From Diplosphaera chodatii (Eukaryota; Chlorophyta; Trebouxiophyceae; Prasiolales; Stichococcaceae): a stretch of DNA of 64,000 nt. This document shows positions 48,702-58,513 of this stretch, one piece after another; positions within the stretch are counted from its first letter, which is position 1; every line of letters starts with the position of its first letter. The position numbers and the translations under genes were made by a program. The stretch lies in assembly GCA_032358165.1 (NCBI GenBank), contig JAALGY010000057.1, positions 1,240,001 to 1,304,000 on the forward strand, read 5' to 3'. The notes beneath the pieces are model-generated. The model was not told where the DNA came from. It ran no database searches and saw only the letters and a program-made list of their open reading frames with translations.

Positions 48702-50195
48702 ATGCTGAGGTCATCGCAACACCCTCTGCGAAACGTTTGGGCTGGTGCGCCCGCAGCAATAAGCAGGTGTGTATACAATCCTTTTCATCATGTCGCTGAC
48801 AGCAACGTGTGTTTGCCATTGGCCACCCAAGTCTTTACTGTTTGCTGCAGGCTTGGTAAGCATGCACCATCAGCTGCTGGGCGCACCCACTGTGCAGCTG
48901 AGCGGCGGTCACAGCGCCAACCTAAGGACCCGCAACATTCCCAGGATTGGGACGACATCCGCTCCAGCCTGCACGAGGGAGAGCAAGGCTTTGTGTCTGG
49001 CGTCCTCAACTTCCTCAGCGGCAATGCATTTGGCGGGCCGGGGAGGTCTGTCTGTTGGCATGTGCCGCTGTGCAGTGAGGTGTAGCCTCTGAAACACTCC
49101 TGCCGCACGTGCATCATACAGTGCACTTCAGGCTGTCGTACTCATTTCCGGACCTATTGCCTTACAGCGAGCAGGAGGGTGCATGGCCATCCGCAGCAGG
49201 CGGCCTATACCGCCGCGTCCTACACAGCCGTTGGGCGGGCCGTCTGCAGAGCAGGGTTGAGGAGCGGCCCGGCGGTGTGGCTCGTGGCGATGAAACGACG
49301 CGGTCGGCAGCGCAGCCAGCTACGCCCAAGGCAGAGGCCAGGCCACAGGCTGTGGGCCTGCGCGAGGTCGGGCTGATGCTGAACTGCTCCCATGATGCGG
49401 CAGCGGCCATGGCGCGGCGATGGCCTGGATTACTACAGCTGTCCGGAGCCGAGCTGCAGTGTCGACTTGTGCAGATGAAGGTATGTCCGCCCGGCAACGA
49501 GCACTGTGAGCGTTGTCCGGCCTGGTGTGTACTCATGCCACAGCATGGGGGCGATGGCTGTAGATATCAGCATGGCAGCAATGGCAGTAGATGCTGCATC
49601 GCAGCTTTCCGGTATACAGGAGCGCCTGCCAAACTGCGATGTGTCTGAGCTGGTGAAGCAGTACCCGAGGGGCTTCCTAGAGCCGCCGCGGGAGGAGATG
49701 CTGGCTCGCCTCGCCGCCGTGTCTGCGCTGCTGCGGGCCGAGCTGCAGGGCGCCGACATTGACGCAATGCTGTCAGAGGATCCACAGCTGCTGATGCAAG
49801 ACCCAGCATCTATATCCAAAGGTATCGTCCTGCGCTGGATTAGACTGTCACATACATGCTGGGCACTTTGGCAAGTGTCATGGGGCGAACGGCACCAAGT
49901 ATATAAGTTACTTTGGCCATTGTGCAGGGCTGGAGGAGCTGCACAACCTGTGGGCAGTCGATGCCAAGGTACACATCTGGTGGAACACTCAGTGTCGTCT
50001 CCCGCACCTGCTGTGCCGGTCGTTTTATGGTGCTTGAGTGAATGCGGGTGCGCACTTGACAGGCAATACAGAAAGCGCCCCATCAAGTCGCTCACCTTGT
50101 TGCCAACTGTGCAGGCCCTGGCGGACTCTGACCCCTGGAAGCTGGCACTGGCGGTGCGGTCGCTCAGCCCCACTGGGCCTCCACGGCGTTTCTGA
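48702..50195 (+). CDS. Helical-repeat protein, possibly mTERF-like, multi-exon
   Basis: The ATG at 48702 reads MLRSSQHPLRNVWAGAPAAI, a basic, Ser/Ala-rich organelle-type leader. Later exons give DWDDIRSSLHEGEQGFVSGV and LNFLSGNAFGGPGR (about 48945-49047), PDLLPYSEQEGAWPSAAGG, then paired helices: LREVGLMLNCSHDAAAAMAR, RWPGLLQLSGAELQCRLVQM (about 49360-49480), LPNCDVSELVKQYPRGFLEP (about 49627-49685), MLARLAAVSALLRAEL and DIDAMLSEDPQLLMQDPASI, ending LALAVRSLSPTGPPRRF with a TGA at 50195. The repeated 'helix, x-P-x-L-L' pattern (RWPGLLQLS, EDPQLLMQD, QYPRGFLEP) is what mTERF repeats look like, suggesting an organelle nucleic-acid-binding protein. The match is suggestive, not firm, and no second line of evidence is present. 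Confidence 0.5.
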
Positions 50196-51215
50196 CCAGC
50201 ATTCTTGATAATTAGCTGCTGCTGACGCCAAGGCGCCGTCGTAGGCATGACGTTGCTGCCATCGGATGGTGCAGTGCTGCCCTGCGATCGCACATCAGTA
50301 AGCACAGATTGGCCAAGGATCGTCTGGTCTGGCCTTGTATTTTGGTGACTTCTTGGTCTCGAACCTAACAGAACGAACCACTTGTGGCGCTCTGCGTTCC
50401 GCATGGACACGAGGTCCATGCCATTTTGGCCGTTGTACAGCGGAAGTCTTGATGGTTGCAATGTTCTGCGAATTGAAGGGCCTCCCAGGTTTCCAATTGT
50501 TGGAGACATGAGAGTCAGAGTTTGATGATCATTGCTGGTGCTGAGTACATGTCGTGTAAGCACTGCCATTTGCCCCAAAGCCACCCTGTGGTGCTGCCTT
50601 TCGAAGCAGACGGGGTGACGGGCCTGCAACCTTGCCCTTTCCTCCAACACAACGACATGGGGACGGCAACCTTGCATGCTGTGCTCGGGTCCGTCTCTGC
50701 CGGTGTGCCATTTGTGGACTTGCAGGCTGGTGTCCCTTCAGTCATCAGGTTATGCAAGCGAGATCGAGCAATTGCAGCATCTGGCTGCTGGCATGCGCAC
50801 GCCGGTGATGAATGCCCTGATCTGCCGCCATGTACATGTCTGCACCAGCAAATGGACTGACAGCAGCATCAGCTGACACTTGAGCGCCATACTGGAAACG
50901 TTATACACGGATTTAATTCGACCCTAGCGTCCCGTTGATCAGACAGCGCAGCTTGCTGGCGACGTGTCCGTTGGTTTGCATGCTGCTGGCGGAGGGGTGG
51001 TTTTCGTAGGTGGTATCGCAAGTCAGTGGTGCGATGGCGCAGACATGTCGCGCAACACTGTTCAAAGACCAAAGTCTGCCATCGTGTACACGGCAAAGGC
51101 TTCGATGCGAGCAACGCTTATCGACATCGCCACTGCAGCGGTAGCGACATGCAGATAACATGCACGTGCTCGGTCCGCTGAAGCGTTGGGTTTTGCTTTG
51201 TATGGCTCACTTGGC
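50196..51215. other. Intergenic region with a short open frame
   Basis: One kilobase without a supported gene. A plus-strand frame after a TTGCAG at about 50725 (SGYASEIEQLQHLAAGMRTP) is protein-like but isolated. A 414-codon minus-strand frame (49433-50677) is mostly antisense to the preceding gene and is not credible. Confidence 0.4.
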
Positions 51216-53533
51216 ATGGTTCACAACCTTTATACTTGTATGCGCAGGAATGCATGGCCGGTTGTGGTGCAGCCGCAGCAATGCAAGCGGCAAACTGCAG
51301 TAGTGCAGGCAACAGAGCTGGAGATGCTCGACTTGGAGGTGCCTGAGATGGAAGATGACTTGAGGGCATGTCAAACAGCCGCAGGCTGCACGAGATTCTC
51401 GGTAAGTGGATATGTGCTATGTACATAGTGCCACAGCCCAACATGCGCATCACAACATGCACCATAATCAAGCATGTGCCCTACCACCAGCATCCAGAAT
51501 GCGTCTGCGAACGCTTCATAGGACGGTGGAGCCCCGCTGAGCTTCGGCAACGATGAAGATGCACTCTTCACAGTGGAGCGGGGCGCCGTGGTCATAGACA
51601 GGCAAGCTTTGCAGATCTAGGACTCGATGTATACATCGACTCGACTGGCTCACGGTCCAAGTCTCACACATGTCAGCAAAGAAAGTGGATACTGAAATGC
51701 GGGACATCTGCGGCTGTGCAGGTCACATTGGGGTCGCTTCCGTGTTGGTGGACAGGATCGAGCGACATTTCTGCAGGGTCAGAGCACAGCCGACATCCTG
51801 GCTCTGAGTCCAGGCCAGGGCTGCGACACTGTGTTCGTCAATGCACAGGTGCCACAAGGGGTTGCTGATCACATTTGCTGGGATGTGCAGCAAGTGCTGC
51901 GCTGCTGTAGAACGCATACCAGAACCGTGTAACACTTGTGTGTGCTGACCTGCAGGGCCGATGTGTCGACTTGGCGACATGCTTGGTGCAGCCAAGCGGC
52001 ATCCTGGTCCTTGTTTCACCAGATATGGCTCAGCCCATCATGCAGCGGCTTGATAAATTCATACTGTATGGCGATGATGTGAGCTCAATCCTCTGACTCA
52101 CGAGCGCATTGCTGTCTTGCAGCTATTGGCAACATACAGATGAGGCGCAGGATCAATCATGAGCAGGAGCTAACCTGCATTGCACACGATGCAGGTGGAG
52201 CTGCAGGACATTGCTTCCCGCACGGCAATGCTGACACTTGCAGGCCCAAATGCGCACAAAGTGCTGGCAGCTCTGGGTGCTGAACAGGCTGCAGACCTGC
52301 AGCCGGGTCAGCACATGATGCTGCAGGCTGAGAGCAGCCCCACGGTCGTGGCAGCAACTCGCACGCTTGGGGGGCAGGACTTCACCCTGATTGCGGATGA
52401 GACAATGGCCGGCAAACTGTGGAAGAGCCTTGTGGCCAAGGTTTGTATTGGATCAGCCGCATCTGCTGGATTCATCTTACGATGCTGCCAGCACGGTGCA
52501 GCACATATGCAGCATGTGTGCTGGCATGATGCAGGGGGCAGTGGCAATGGGTGAGACAGCCTGGCAGCGGGCATGCCTCAGGGCTGGCCGTCCGCAGGTG
52601 GGCCGAGGCTTCGGGTCCCCGCCACATACGAGCTCTGAACATGAAGGACTTTCATCCACCAGGAAATGCAGTACACCACTTTCTATTTGCAGGTAGGGGC
52701 TGAGCTCACGCAGGATATCACGCCGCTGGAGGCTGGGTTGTACCACGCCTGCAGCCTGGCAAAGGGATGCTACATTGGCCAAGAACGGCTGGCTCAGGTG
52801 CAGCATCCACCCAAGATGTTTGTAAATGACGTCTGCAATGCTTCTTGTCAACTCCCAGCCAGCTGCGAGGTCATGGTGCTTTGCCGTGCAGGTGCATATG
52901 AAGGGTATCGCCAGGATGTTGGTAGGAGTCCGCCTCTCAGGGCCGGCCGCCTCTGGTGACAGTATCACAGCAGGTGGGGTGGCATTGGGGACTCGTTACC
53001 TAGCTGGACAACCATGTAACGGTTCAACCACTGAATATGCGAAAGGCCTTCACGGTGAGCAGCAGTGACATGCGCTGCAGACGGCGAGGAACTGGGTCAG
53101 ATCACCAGCGTCCAGGATGAGCCGGACGGGCAGGCCTTTGCCCTGGCCTACGTGCGCTGCCGTCGCAAGGGCCAGCAGACCCCGGTCATTGGCAGGGTGG
53201 TCCAGGTGGGTACCGCTACAGGGGAGCTGGTTGACGTGCCGTTCCTGACGCGCGAGTTCAGTCCGGAGCACGCACCTCACCTCGGGGCGCAGAACAAAGC
53301 TGCACCCTCAGACGCCAGGTGCCCTTGCCGTCCCACACCCCACACATTGTGGGACCAAGACGTGTGTCTGCTATACCCATCCTACTGACAAAGCGCCTGA
53401 CAAGGGCTCTGGGTCCATTTGCTGCAGTGGCGTGGCAGAGGCGGAGGCTGCCAAGGCAGAGGCAGCAGCGGCGAAAGCAGAGCGGCTGCGCCAAATGGAA
53501 GAGCGGCTGGCTGCATGGCAAGCACAGCAATGA
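51216..53533 (+). CDS. Plastid COG0354/YgfZ folate-binding protein, multi-exon
   Basis: The ATG at 51216 gives a short leader with Met-Arg-Arg that could be a transit sequence, then ELEMLDLEVPEMEDDLRACQ. Subsequent exons match the chloroplast COG0354 protein (Arabidopsis At1g60990 type): the GxGCDTVFVNAQ block near 51818-51850, VDLATCLVQPSGILVLVSPD (about 51965-52024), VELQDIASRTAMLTLAGPNA (about 52195-52253), GGQDFTLIADETMAGKLW (about 52371-52425), LTQDITPLEAGLYHACSLAK and the signature KGCYIGQERLAQ (about 52760-52797), GIARMLVGVRLSG, then DGEELGQITSVQDEP (about 53081-53125) and TPVIGRVVQVGTATGEL. K-G-C-Y-x-G-Q-E marks the GcvT-like YgfZ/IBA57 family, which uses folate and supports maintenance of Fe-S enzymes. 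The C-terminus is an Ala/Glu/Lys helix (AAKAEAAAAKAERLRQMEER). The stop is at 53533. Confidence 0.85.
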
Positions 53534-53774
53534 CGATCCGGCACCTGACTATTGAAGCGCGCTCAGATTGGCTGCATGGTACTTCTGTATTGACAGTGCA
53601 GCGGCTCTGCTCTCTTGCAAAATTTGCTATGTTGAGTCTGGGATGAGACTGGCACCTTCAAGCCAGTCGAGAATTCACCCTGCAGCACATGCTCAGTGCT
53701 GCACACCATGAGCTTGGTGCAAACCTGCACGTCCTGCCACTACCTAGTCCTGACGCTACCCTGCTCTAACCACA

Positions 53775-54086
53775 TCAGGCCCCTGCCTTCTTGGGAGCCT
53801 TCACCTTCTCCCGCCGCTTCAACGCCCCAGTGTGCGCCTTCAGGATGGTAGCGTACGACATCTGGAACTTCACGTGGTCCTTCGCCCCGACTGTCGTTGA
53901 CAGCTTCTTCTTGCCGTCGGCTACCCGTATGAGGCATCTGAAGTCGTGCGCCTCTGTGTGCTTGCTGTGCTTCTTGGATACCATGTTGCTGCGCTTCATG
54001 GTGCACGTCACGCTGCCGGTCTCCTTGTTGCGGTCGAACAGCTTGTTCAGCTCGTTGAGAAAGGGGTCAGTGTCCAGCTGCACCAT
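53775..54086 (-). CDS. SRP14: Signal recognition particle 14 kDa protein, single exon
   Basis: An intronless 103-codon frame from an ATG at 54086 (VQLDTDPFLNELNKLFDRNK, then GSVTCTMKRSN) to a stop at 53775. DPFLNEL, the Gly-Ser-Val-x-x-T-x-K-R strand, CLIRVADGKKKLSTTV, and VKFQMSYATILKAHTGALK match eukaryotic SRP14 over its whole length, ending in a Lys/Ala-rich tail (RREKVKAPKKAGA). SRP14 pairs with SRP9 on the Alu domain of SRP RNA and mediates elongation arrest in the cytosol. The frame stays open upstream of this ATG for 26 codons, but those residues do not resemble the family, so the ATG at 54086 is preferred. The gene is compact and lies divergent from TL29, about 480 bp between starts. 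Confidence 0.93.
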   Translation of the reverse strand: MVQLDTDPFLNELNKLFDRNKETGSVTCTMKRSNMVSKKHSKHTEAHDFRCLIRVADGKKKLSTTVGAKDHVKFQMSYATILKAHTGALKRREKVKAPKKAGA

Positions 54087-54562
54087 CAGCGTCACGGCGG
54101 CCCCTAGGCCCCGCACACTGCTGTCAGACGGCGTCTGCCCGCGGCTTCGAAGCCGTGACGTCACAAAGTTGAGCTGTCTCTAACAATAACAAGCATGATG
54201 ATGTCCGTCAGACAGAAGCCCTGATAGGTCAGCTGTGTTGGACTTGGAACGCAGTCACGCCACTGCAGACAGCAAATGTTTTGGGCAGCAAGCACACAGC
54301 AGCGAGCGGAGCACAATGCATCCGTCTCTTCAGCCGCTGTCTGCATACACGGAGTTCGCAACCATATAACATCCATGTGATGATCACTGCACCTGAGATA
54401 TCATAGCGGGCACGTGCACATGCTGTGCCCGGTGATCTGCGCATCCGGCTGCCTTGTCAAACGCATGCTGGATTGTCAATCAGTCTGAGCTTGCGTCTCG
54501 AAGTTGGAGAGGAGCTGCGAAGCGTTTCAAGCTAAGTGGCATCTCTCAGCAGGAACGGGACC
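54087..54562. promoter_or_regulatory. Intergenic region between divergent SRP14 and TL29 genes
   Basis: About 475 bp between two outward-pointing start codons. No ORF with support. It should hold both promoters and 5' UTRs. Confidence 0.4.
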
Positions 54563-56453
54563 ATGGCTGTCATGCAGCGCACACAATTGCCTGCAGGCAT
54601 CCGTCTTGACGGGACGACGACCGCGAGGCAGCTGTGCTGCCGCCCTTTTCAGCGTTCTCGCAGCGCAGCTCGCATCAGGACCACGGCGGCTGCCTGCCAT
54701 GATGTGGAGGATGCCAGCACGCATCGCCGCAGCGTCCTCTTAGCAGGTGCGGGACTCTCTCTTGCGACTCTGCAGATGCAGAGGTACACCTGGCACATCT
54801 GCGTGTGAAGAGGTTTCTTACTAGCCGCTGCCACATGCAAGCGTTGCCTGACGAGAGTGTTTATGTGTACAGGTGCCGCTTTGCTTGCTGCGCCCCTGGC
54901 CCCTCAGGGCGCCAGCGCTGCCACCGTCAAGAAGGAGAGCCTGGGTGCCTTCCAGAGGGCAGACCAGCGTTCTGCGTTCCAGGTCTGCGCGGTGTTCATG
55001 GCGGTCACCTTGCGTGATGATGCAGAGGCATGAACGAGCTGGCAGTATCTGGCAGCTGTTGACATCATGGTGCACTTTTCTCCGCAGAAACGAGTGGTGG
55101 AGGAGCTGCTGAGTGTGCTGACAAAGGACGACGCGCCTGCCGCCGCACGTGCGGTGCTCAATGATGCGGGCACCTATGATGTGACGACCGGCACCGGCGG
55201 CTTCAATGGGTCCCTGCGCTTTGAGTGCGTGCGGTGTTCAGCTGAGGACTGCTGGCAGGGTGTAGAATGTTTGAATCAATTCTCAGCGTCTGCAGCGACA
55301 CCGGCGCTTCGATGGTCTGACATGACAGCCGCTGCGCTGCAGGTTGGACCGGCCTGAAAATAGCTCCCTGAAGCCGTATTTTGATAAGCTTAGTACAGCA
55401 AAGAGGGCCATTGACGAGAAGAGCAGCCCAAAAGGTGAAGCACTGCAGCTGACGTGCAAGCTGGTGGCTTGCAGGGCTGGTCATAGCCAATACGTGGACG
55501 GCTGTTGCGCTGCGTCCCTCAGCAGCGCTTGTGGATGACCTGCAGGCATTGACCCAATCACTTATGCGGACTTGGAAGTGATGGGGCTGAAGGTGGCCAC
55601 ACGGTTGGCGTGGCTGGACGTCAAAATCAACAGGAGCTCGGTCAAATCGGGGGGCCAGACCATTGCGGACCAGTTTGGCGCTGCGTGGGACGTCTCGCTG
55701 GGCCGGCAGGATGCCCAGGGTGCTGACCCCGAGGGCCGCGTCCTGGCGCCTGGCGCCTCCCCGCAGCAAGTCAAGGTTCTGGCCAATGCACAGACGTCTG
55801 ATGGACACGCGTTTGCTTCAGTGACGGTGCTGCTGCGCACTTGGCTATTCTGGTTGTTGACGGCTGTTGTTGTCTCTGATCAGAATCGCAAATTGTGCAG
55901 GACTACCTCTTCAAGCTGGGTAACACGAAACCTGAGGGCGGCTTCGGCGCCGGCAAAGCGCCGTTCTGGGAGCGACCGGCGTTCGTGGTGTGGACAGGTG
56001 CAGCTGACGAGCCGGATGCCGAGGCCGCCCGCCTCGCGGAGGATGATGCCTTCAAGGGCTGGTGAGCGCAACAGCATTCACTCTCAGGGGGAGGACATGC
56101 ACATTGGCATGACAGGTAGCATCCGCGTGCTGTGCTGGTGTACTAGGCATGGAGTGCAGCTCACTGCTGCTGCTCACATACGTGCTGCAGGAAGACGAAG
56201 TACGACCGCAGCAAGGCCACCGTCACCCGCACAGGTGCGGTGCCGCTCCCAGTGCCGTGGATGAAACGTGCCTCTGAAAGCCGGACATGCTGAACCTGCT
56301 CGAGTGGTACCTCATGGCATTTAAAGCTATGCGATCTGTGCAGACTACGAAGTGGACTTCATCACCTACTTTACAAAGCTCCATGACCTAGGCGTGACCA
56401 GAGTCCCGCAGGCGTATCTTGTTGACATGGAAGTGGCTGGACTGAGGCTGTGA
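54563..56453 (+). CDS. TL29: Thylakoid lumenal 29 kDa protein TL29 (APX4), peroxidase-fold, multi-exon
   Basis: The ATG at 54563 (MAVMQRTQLPAGIRLDGTTT) starts a bipartite leader: a basic stromal-targeting part, then HRRSVLLAGAGLSLATL (about 54721-54772) and a second-exon ALLAAPLAPQGASA-type end, i.e. a twin-Arg lumenal signal with an A-x-A cleavage site. The mature part follows plant TL29: VVEELLSVLTKDDAPAAARA, LNDAGTYDVTTGTGGFNGSL (about 55156-55215), LDRPENSSLKPYFDKL (about 55345-55390), PITYADLEVMGLKVATRLAW (about 55556-55615), FGAAWDVSLGRQDAQGADPE, DAFKGWKTKYDRSKATVTRT and DYEVDFITYFTKLHDLG (about 56346-56395). TL29 descends from ascorbate peroxidase but lacks its heme ligands and activity in plants; it is lumenal and associates with PSII-rich membranes. 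The stop TGA is at 56453. Confidence 0.9.
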
Positions 56454-57043
56454 TGCATGCCGCTGTGAGGTGGAAACTATGGGTACTCCAGGACAAGTGA
56501 TTTTGCCAGCAGGCCAAGACGCTACCGTTTTGCTATGCTTAAAGTGGGTTTGACATATGTCACGGCAGAAACTGGCAAAACTGGCACTGTTCAATATTTG
56601 TGAACGACCGCAATCATGTTGGCATGCCAACCATTGTAGGAAACTTCTCAATGGCCCATCTTCTCAATCGGCTCCCCGAAGCTTCCTTCCCTTGCCGGTA
56701 TCGGATCTCTCAAGTGCTCTCGTCAGGCGCCCCACAAGGGCCACAGCGGCGCGTCAGTGCAGCGTATAACGACAGCTCTACAAAACGGGAGCTTGATTCT
56801 CGGATCTGCCGGTCATAGCTCAGCTTTGGCGGCAGCTCGAAGGCGTCAGAGCGGAGCGCGCGACCTGCTCCGAAACACAATGTTGCCCCAGCACATGTTG
56901 CTGCATGATTAGCGATTCAACCTGTAGCATCGTTGCAGCTGCATTGGCGTCTGTGCCAGGTTAAGGGGGTGATGTCGCTCTGGCAGGCACCGTACTACCA
57001 TCAGACATTAGGTGCGCTGCACTGACCTGAATCCGCTGGCTGT
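56454..57043. other. Intergenic region between TL29 and LSD1-like genes
   Basis: About 590 bp with only short, motif-less frames. Expected to hold the TL29 3' UTR and the LSD1-like promoter. Nothing else is seen. Confidence 0.4.
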
Positions 57044-58128
57044 ATGAGTGCTTCTTCGGTGGTGCTGATCACCCGTTTGTCCTCTGCAGGTCCACATGGG
57101 CAGATCCAATGCGGAGGTTGTTCTACATTGCTCATGTTTGCACAGGTAATGCTCGGAAGCATGCCGCCGCATTGCTGCATGGCCGCAACGACGGTCTCTT
57201 CATCACGAGACCCTGCAGAGCATAGTTGGGAGGCCGCTGAATGTACTGCAATGTGTCTGATATATGCTTGTGATGGTGGTTGTAGGGCGCGCAGAATGTG
57301 CGGTGCGCACGGTGTGGTCACATCACTGCAGCGGGGCCACAGCCCCGGCATGCAGGTGCCACCTGTGCGGTGCATGTGCCCGCTGGACGCCATGCAAGTG
57401 TTCACCAAGGCGGATGCACTCATTGCTGGTCCACTGCAGCAGCAGGTGGCCAGGCTCAGCTGGTGTGCAGCAATGCACACTGCCAGACGCTGCTGACCTA
57501 CCCGCGCGGCGCGAGCCAGGTGCAGTGCTCGGTGTGCTCCACCATCAGCGCCGCCCAGGCGGTGAGTGCCAGCCCGCACGCCGCCACTGTGCCGCTCTGA
57601 CCCATGCCTGACAATGTGCTCACAACGATGCTTCAGCCTGTGGCGCTGATGTGGCCGTCCACTGCACCGCAGGCGAACCAGGTCGGGCACCTGGTGTGCA
57701 CCGGCTGCCAGGTGAGCGCTGCTGCTGCTGGGAACGCAACGACTGTGTGGTGTCTTGTCAACCGAGTCACGGGCGGAACATGCTGCATAGTGTGACACAG
57801 GTGACACTGATGTATGCACATGGCGCCCAGTCCGTGAGGTGATGTCAATGCGGCATCCAAGCTTCAGTGTTTGCCAACCATTCAAACCGTGGCCTACACG
57901 AGGTTTGCATGTATCACCGTGGTTTGGATCTGTGTGCTGAACGATGGTATATAACCTCCTTGTAGGTGTGCAGTATGCAACTGCATCACCATGGTGGCTC
58001 AGAGCAATGCGGCCTTCACATCCCCGCATCGAAAGCAGCCCGCCAAGCCAGTGCAGACAGTCATTGTGCAGCATCCAGACGATGAACAAGGCAACCAGCA
58101 GATTGCAGTCGGGGTTGCCAACGGCTGA
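57044..58128 (+). CDS. LSD1-type zinc finger protein with three fingers, multi-exon
   Basis: The ATG at 57044 leads into finger 1, IQCGGCSTLLMFAQ, spliced at a GTAATG donor to GAQNVRCARCGHIT (about 57285-57330). Finger 2 is LVCSNAHCQTLLTYPRGASQ followed by VQCSVCSTIS (about 57456-57550). Finger 3 starts HLVCTGCQ (about 57687-57710), continues VTLMYAHGAQSVR (about 57799-57838) and ends CAVCNCITMV in the last exon. Each fits the C-x2-C-x3-L-x2-Y-x-R-G-A-x3-R-C-x2-C LSD1 consensus, although fingers 1 and 3 have Ala-Gln/Ala-His in place of the usual Arg-Gly. Finger 2 has an extra residue between its first two cysteines. The tail (KQPAKPVQTVIVQHPDDEQG) matches the C-terminal style of LSD1/LOL proteins, plant regulators of cell death and stress responses. 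The stop TGA is at 58128. It converges on GPDH. Confidence 0.88.
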
Positions 58129-58513
58129 GCAGCCATGCATGGACACAGCATGTTGTGCTGGGACCAGATTGAACCACAGCACACCGTCATAGTAGGCTAG
58201 GGTGGTGATGTAGGAATGTCTGATCATCACAGCCAGCCTCAATTCAGATGGCTTGGTCATGGGTCTGTCTAGAGGTGTACCACAGCTTCAGCCTGCTCTG
58301 TGAGACAACAGCCCTTCCGCCCCAAAATTGGCAGGTCAAACACTCCCGCTCAAGCAAAACCTTGTTGGTAGTCTCTGAAAAGTGCGCGTGAGCATCCCCA
58401 AATACACAGCTTCTGCGCAAAAGAAAACTGAAGGCAGGTTTCACGCCGATAGGAGCCAGCGATGCAGCTGATTGTAGCACCTGCCGTCCACTGCCTGCTG
58501 CTGAGGGACAGCC
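58129..58513. other. Convergent gap between LSD1-like and GPDH genes
   Basis: 385 bp between two facing stop codons, holding both 3' UTRs. No ORF or hairpin of note was recognised. Confidence 0.4.

Noticed and set aside
49433..50677. 414-codon minus-strand ORF
   Set aside because: Covers exons and introns of the plus-strand helical-repeat gene and a gap; composition not protein-like.
57001..58260. 419-codon minus-strand ORF
   Set aside because: Opposite the LSD1-like gene, whose zinc fingers fix the coding strand. Its many His and Cys residues are a by-product of that antisense reading.
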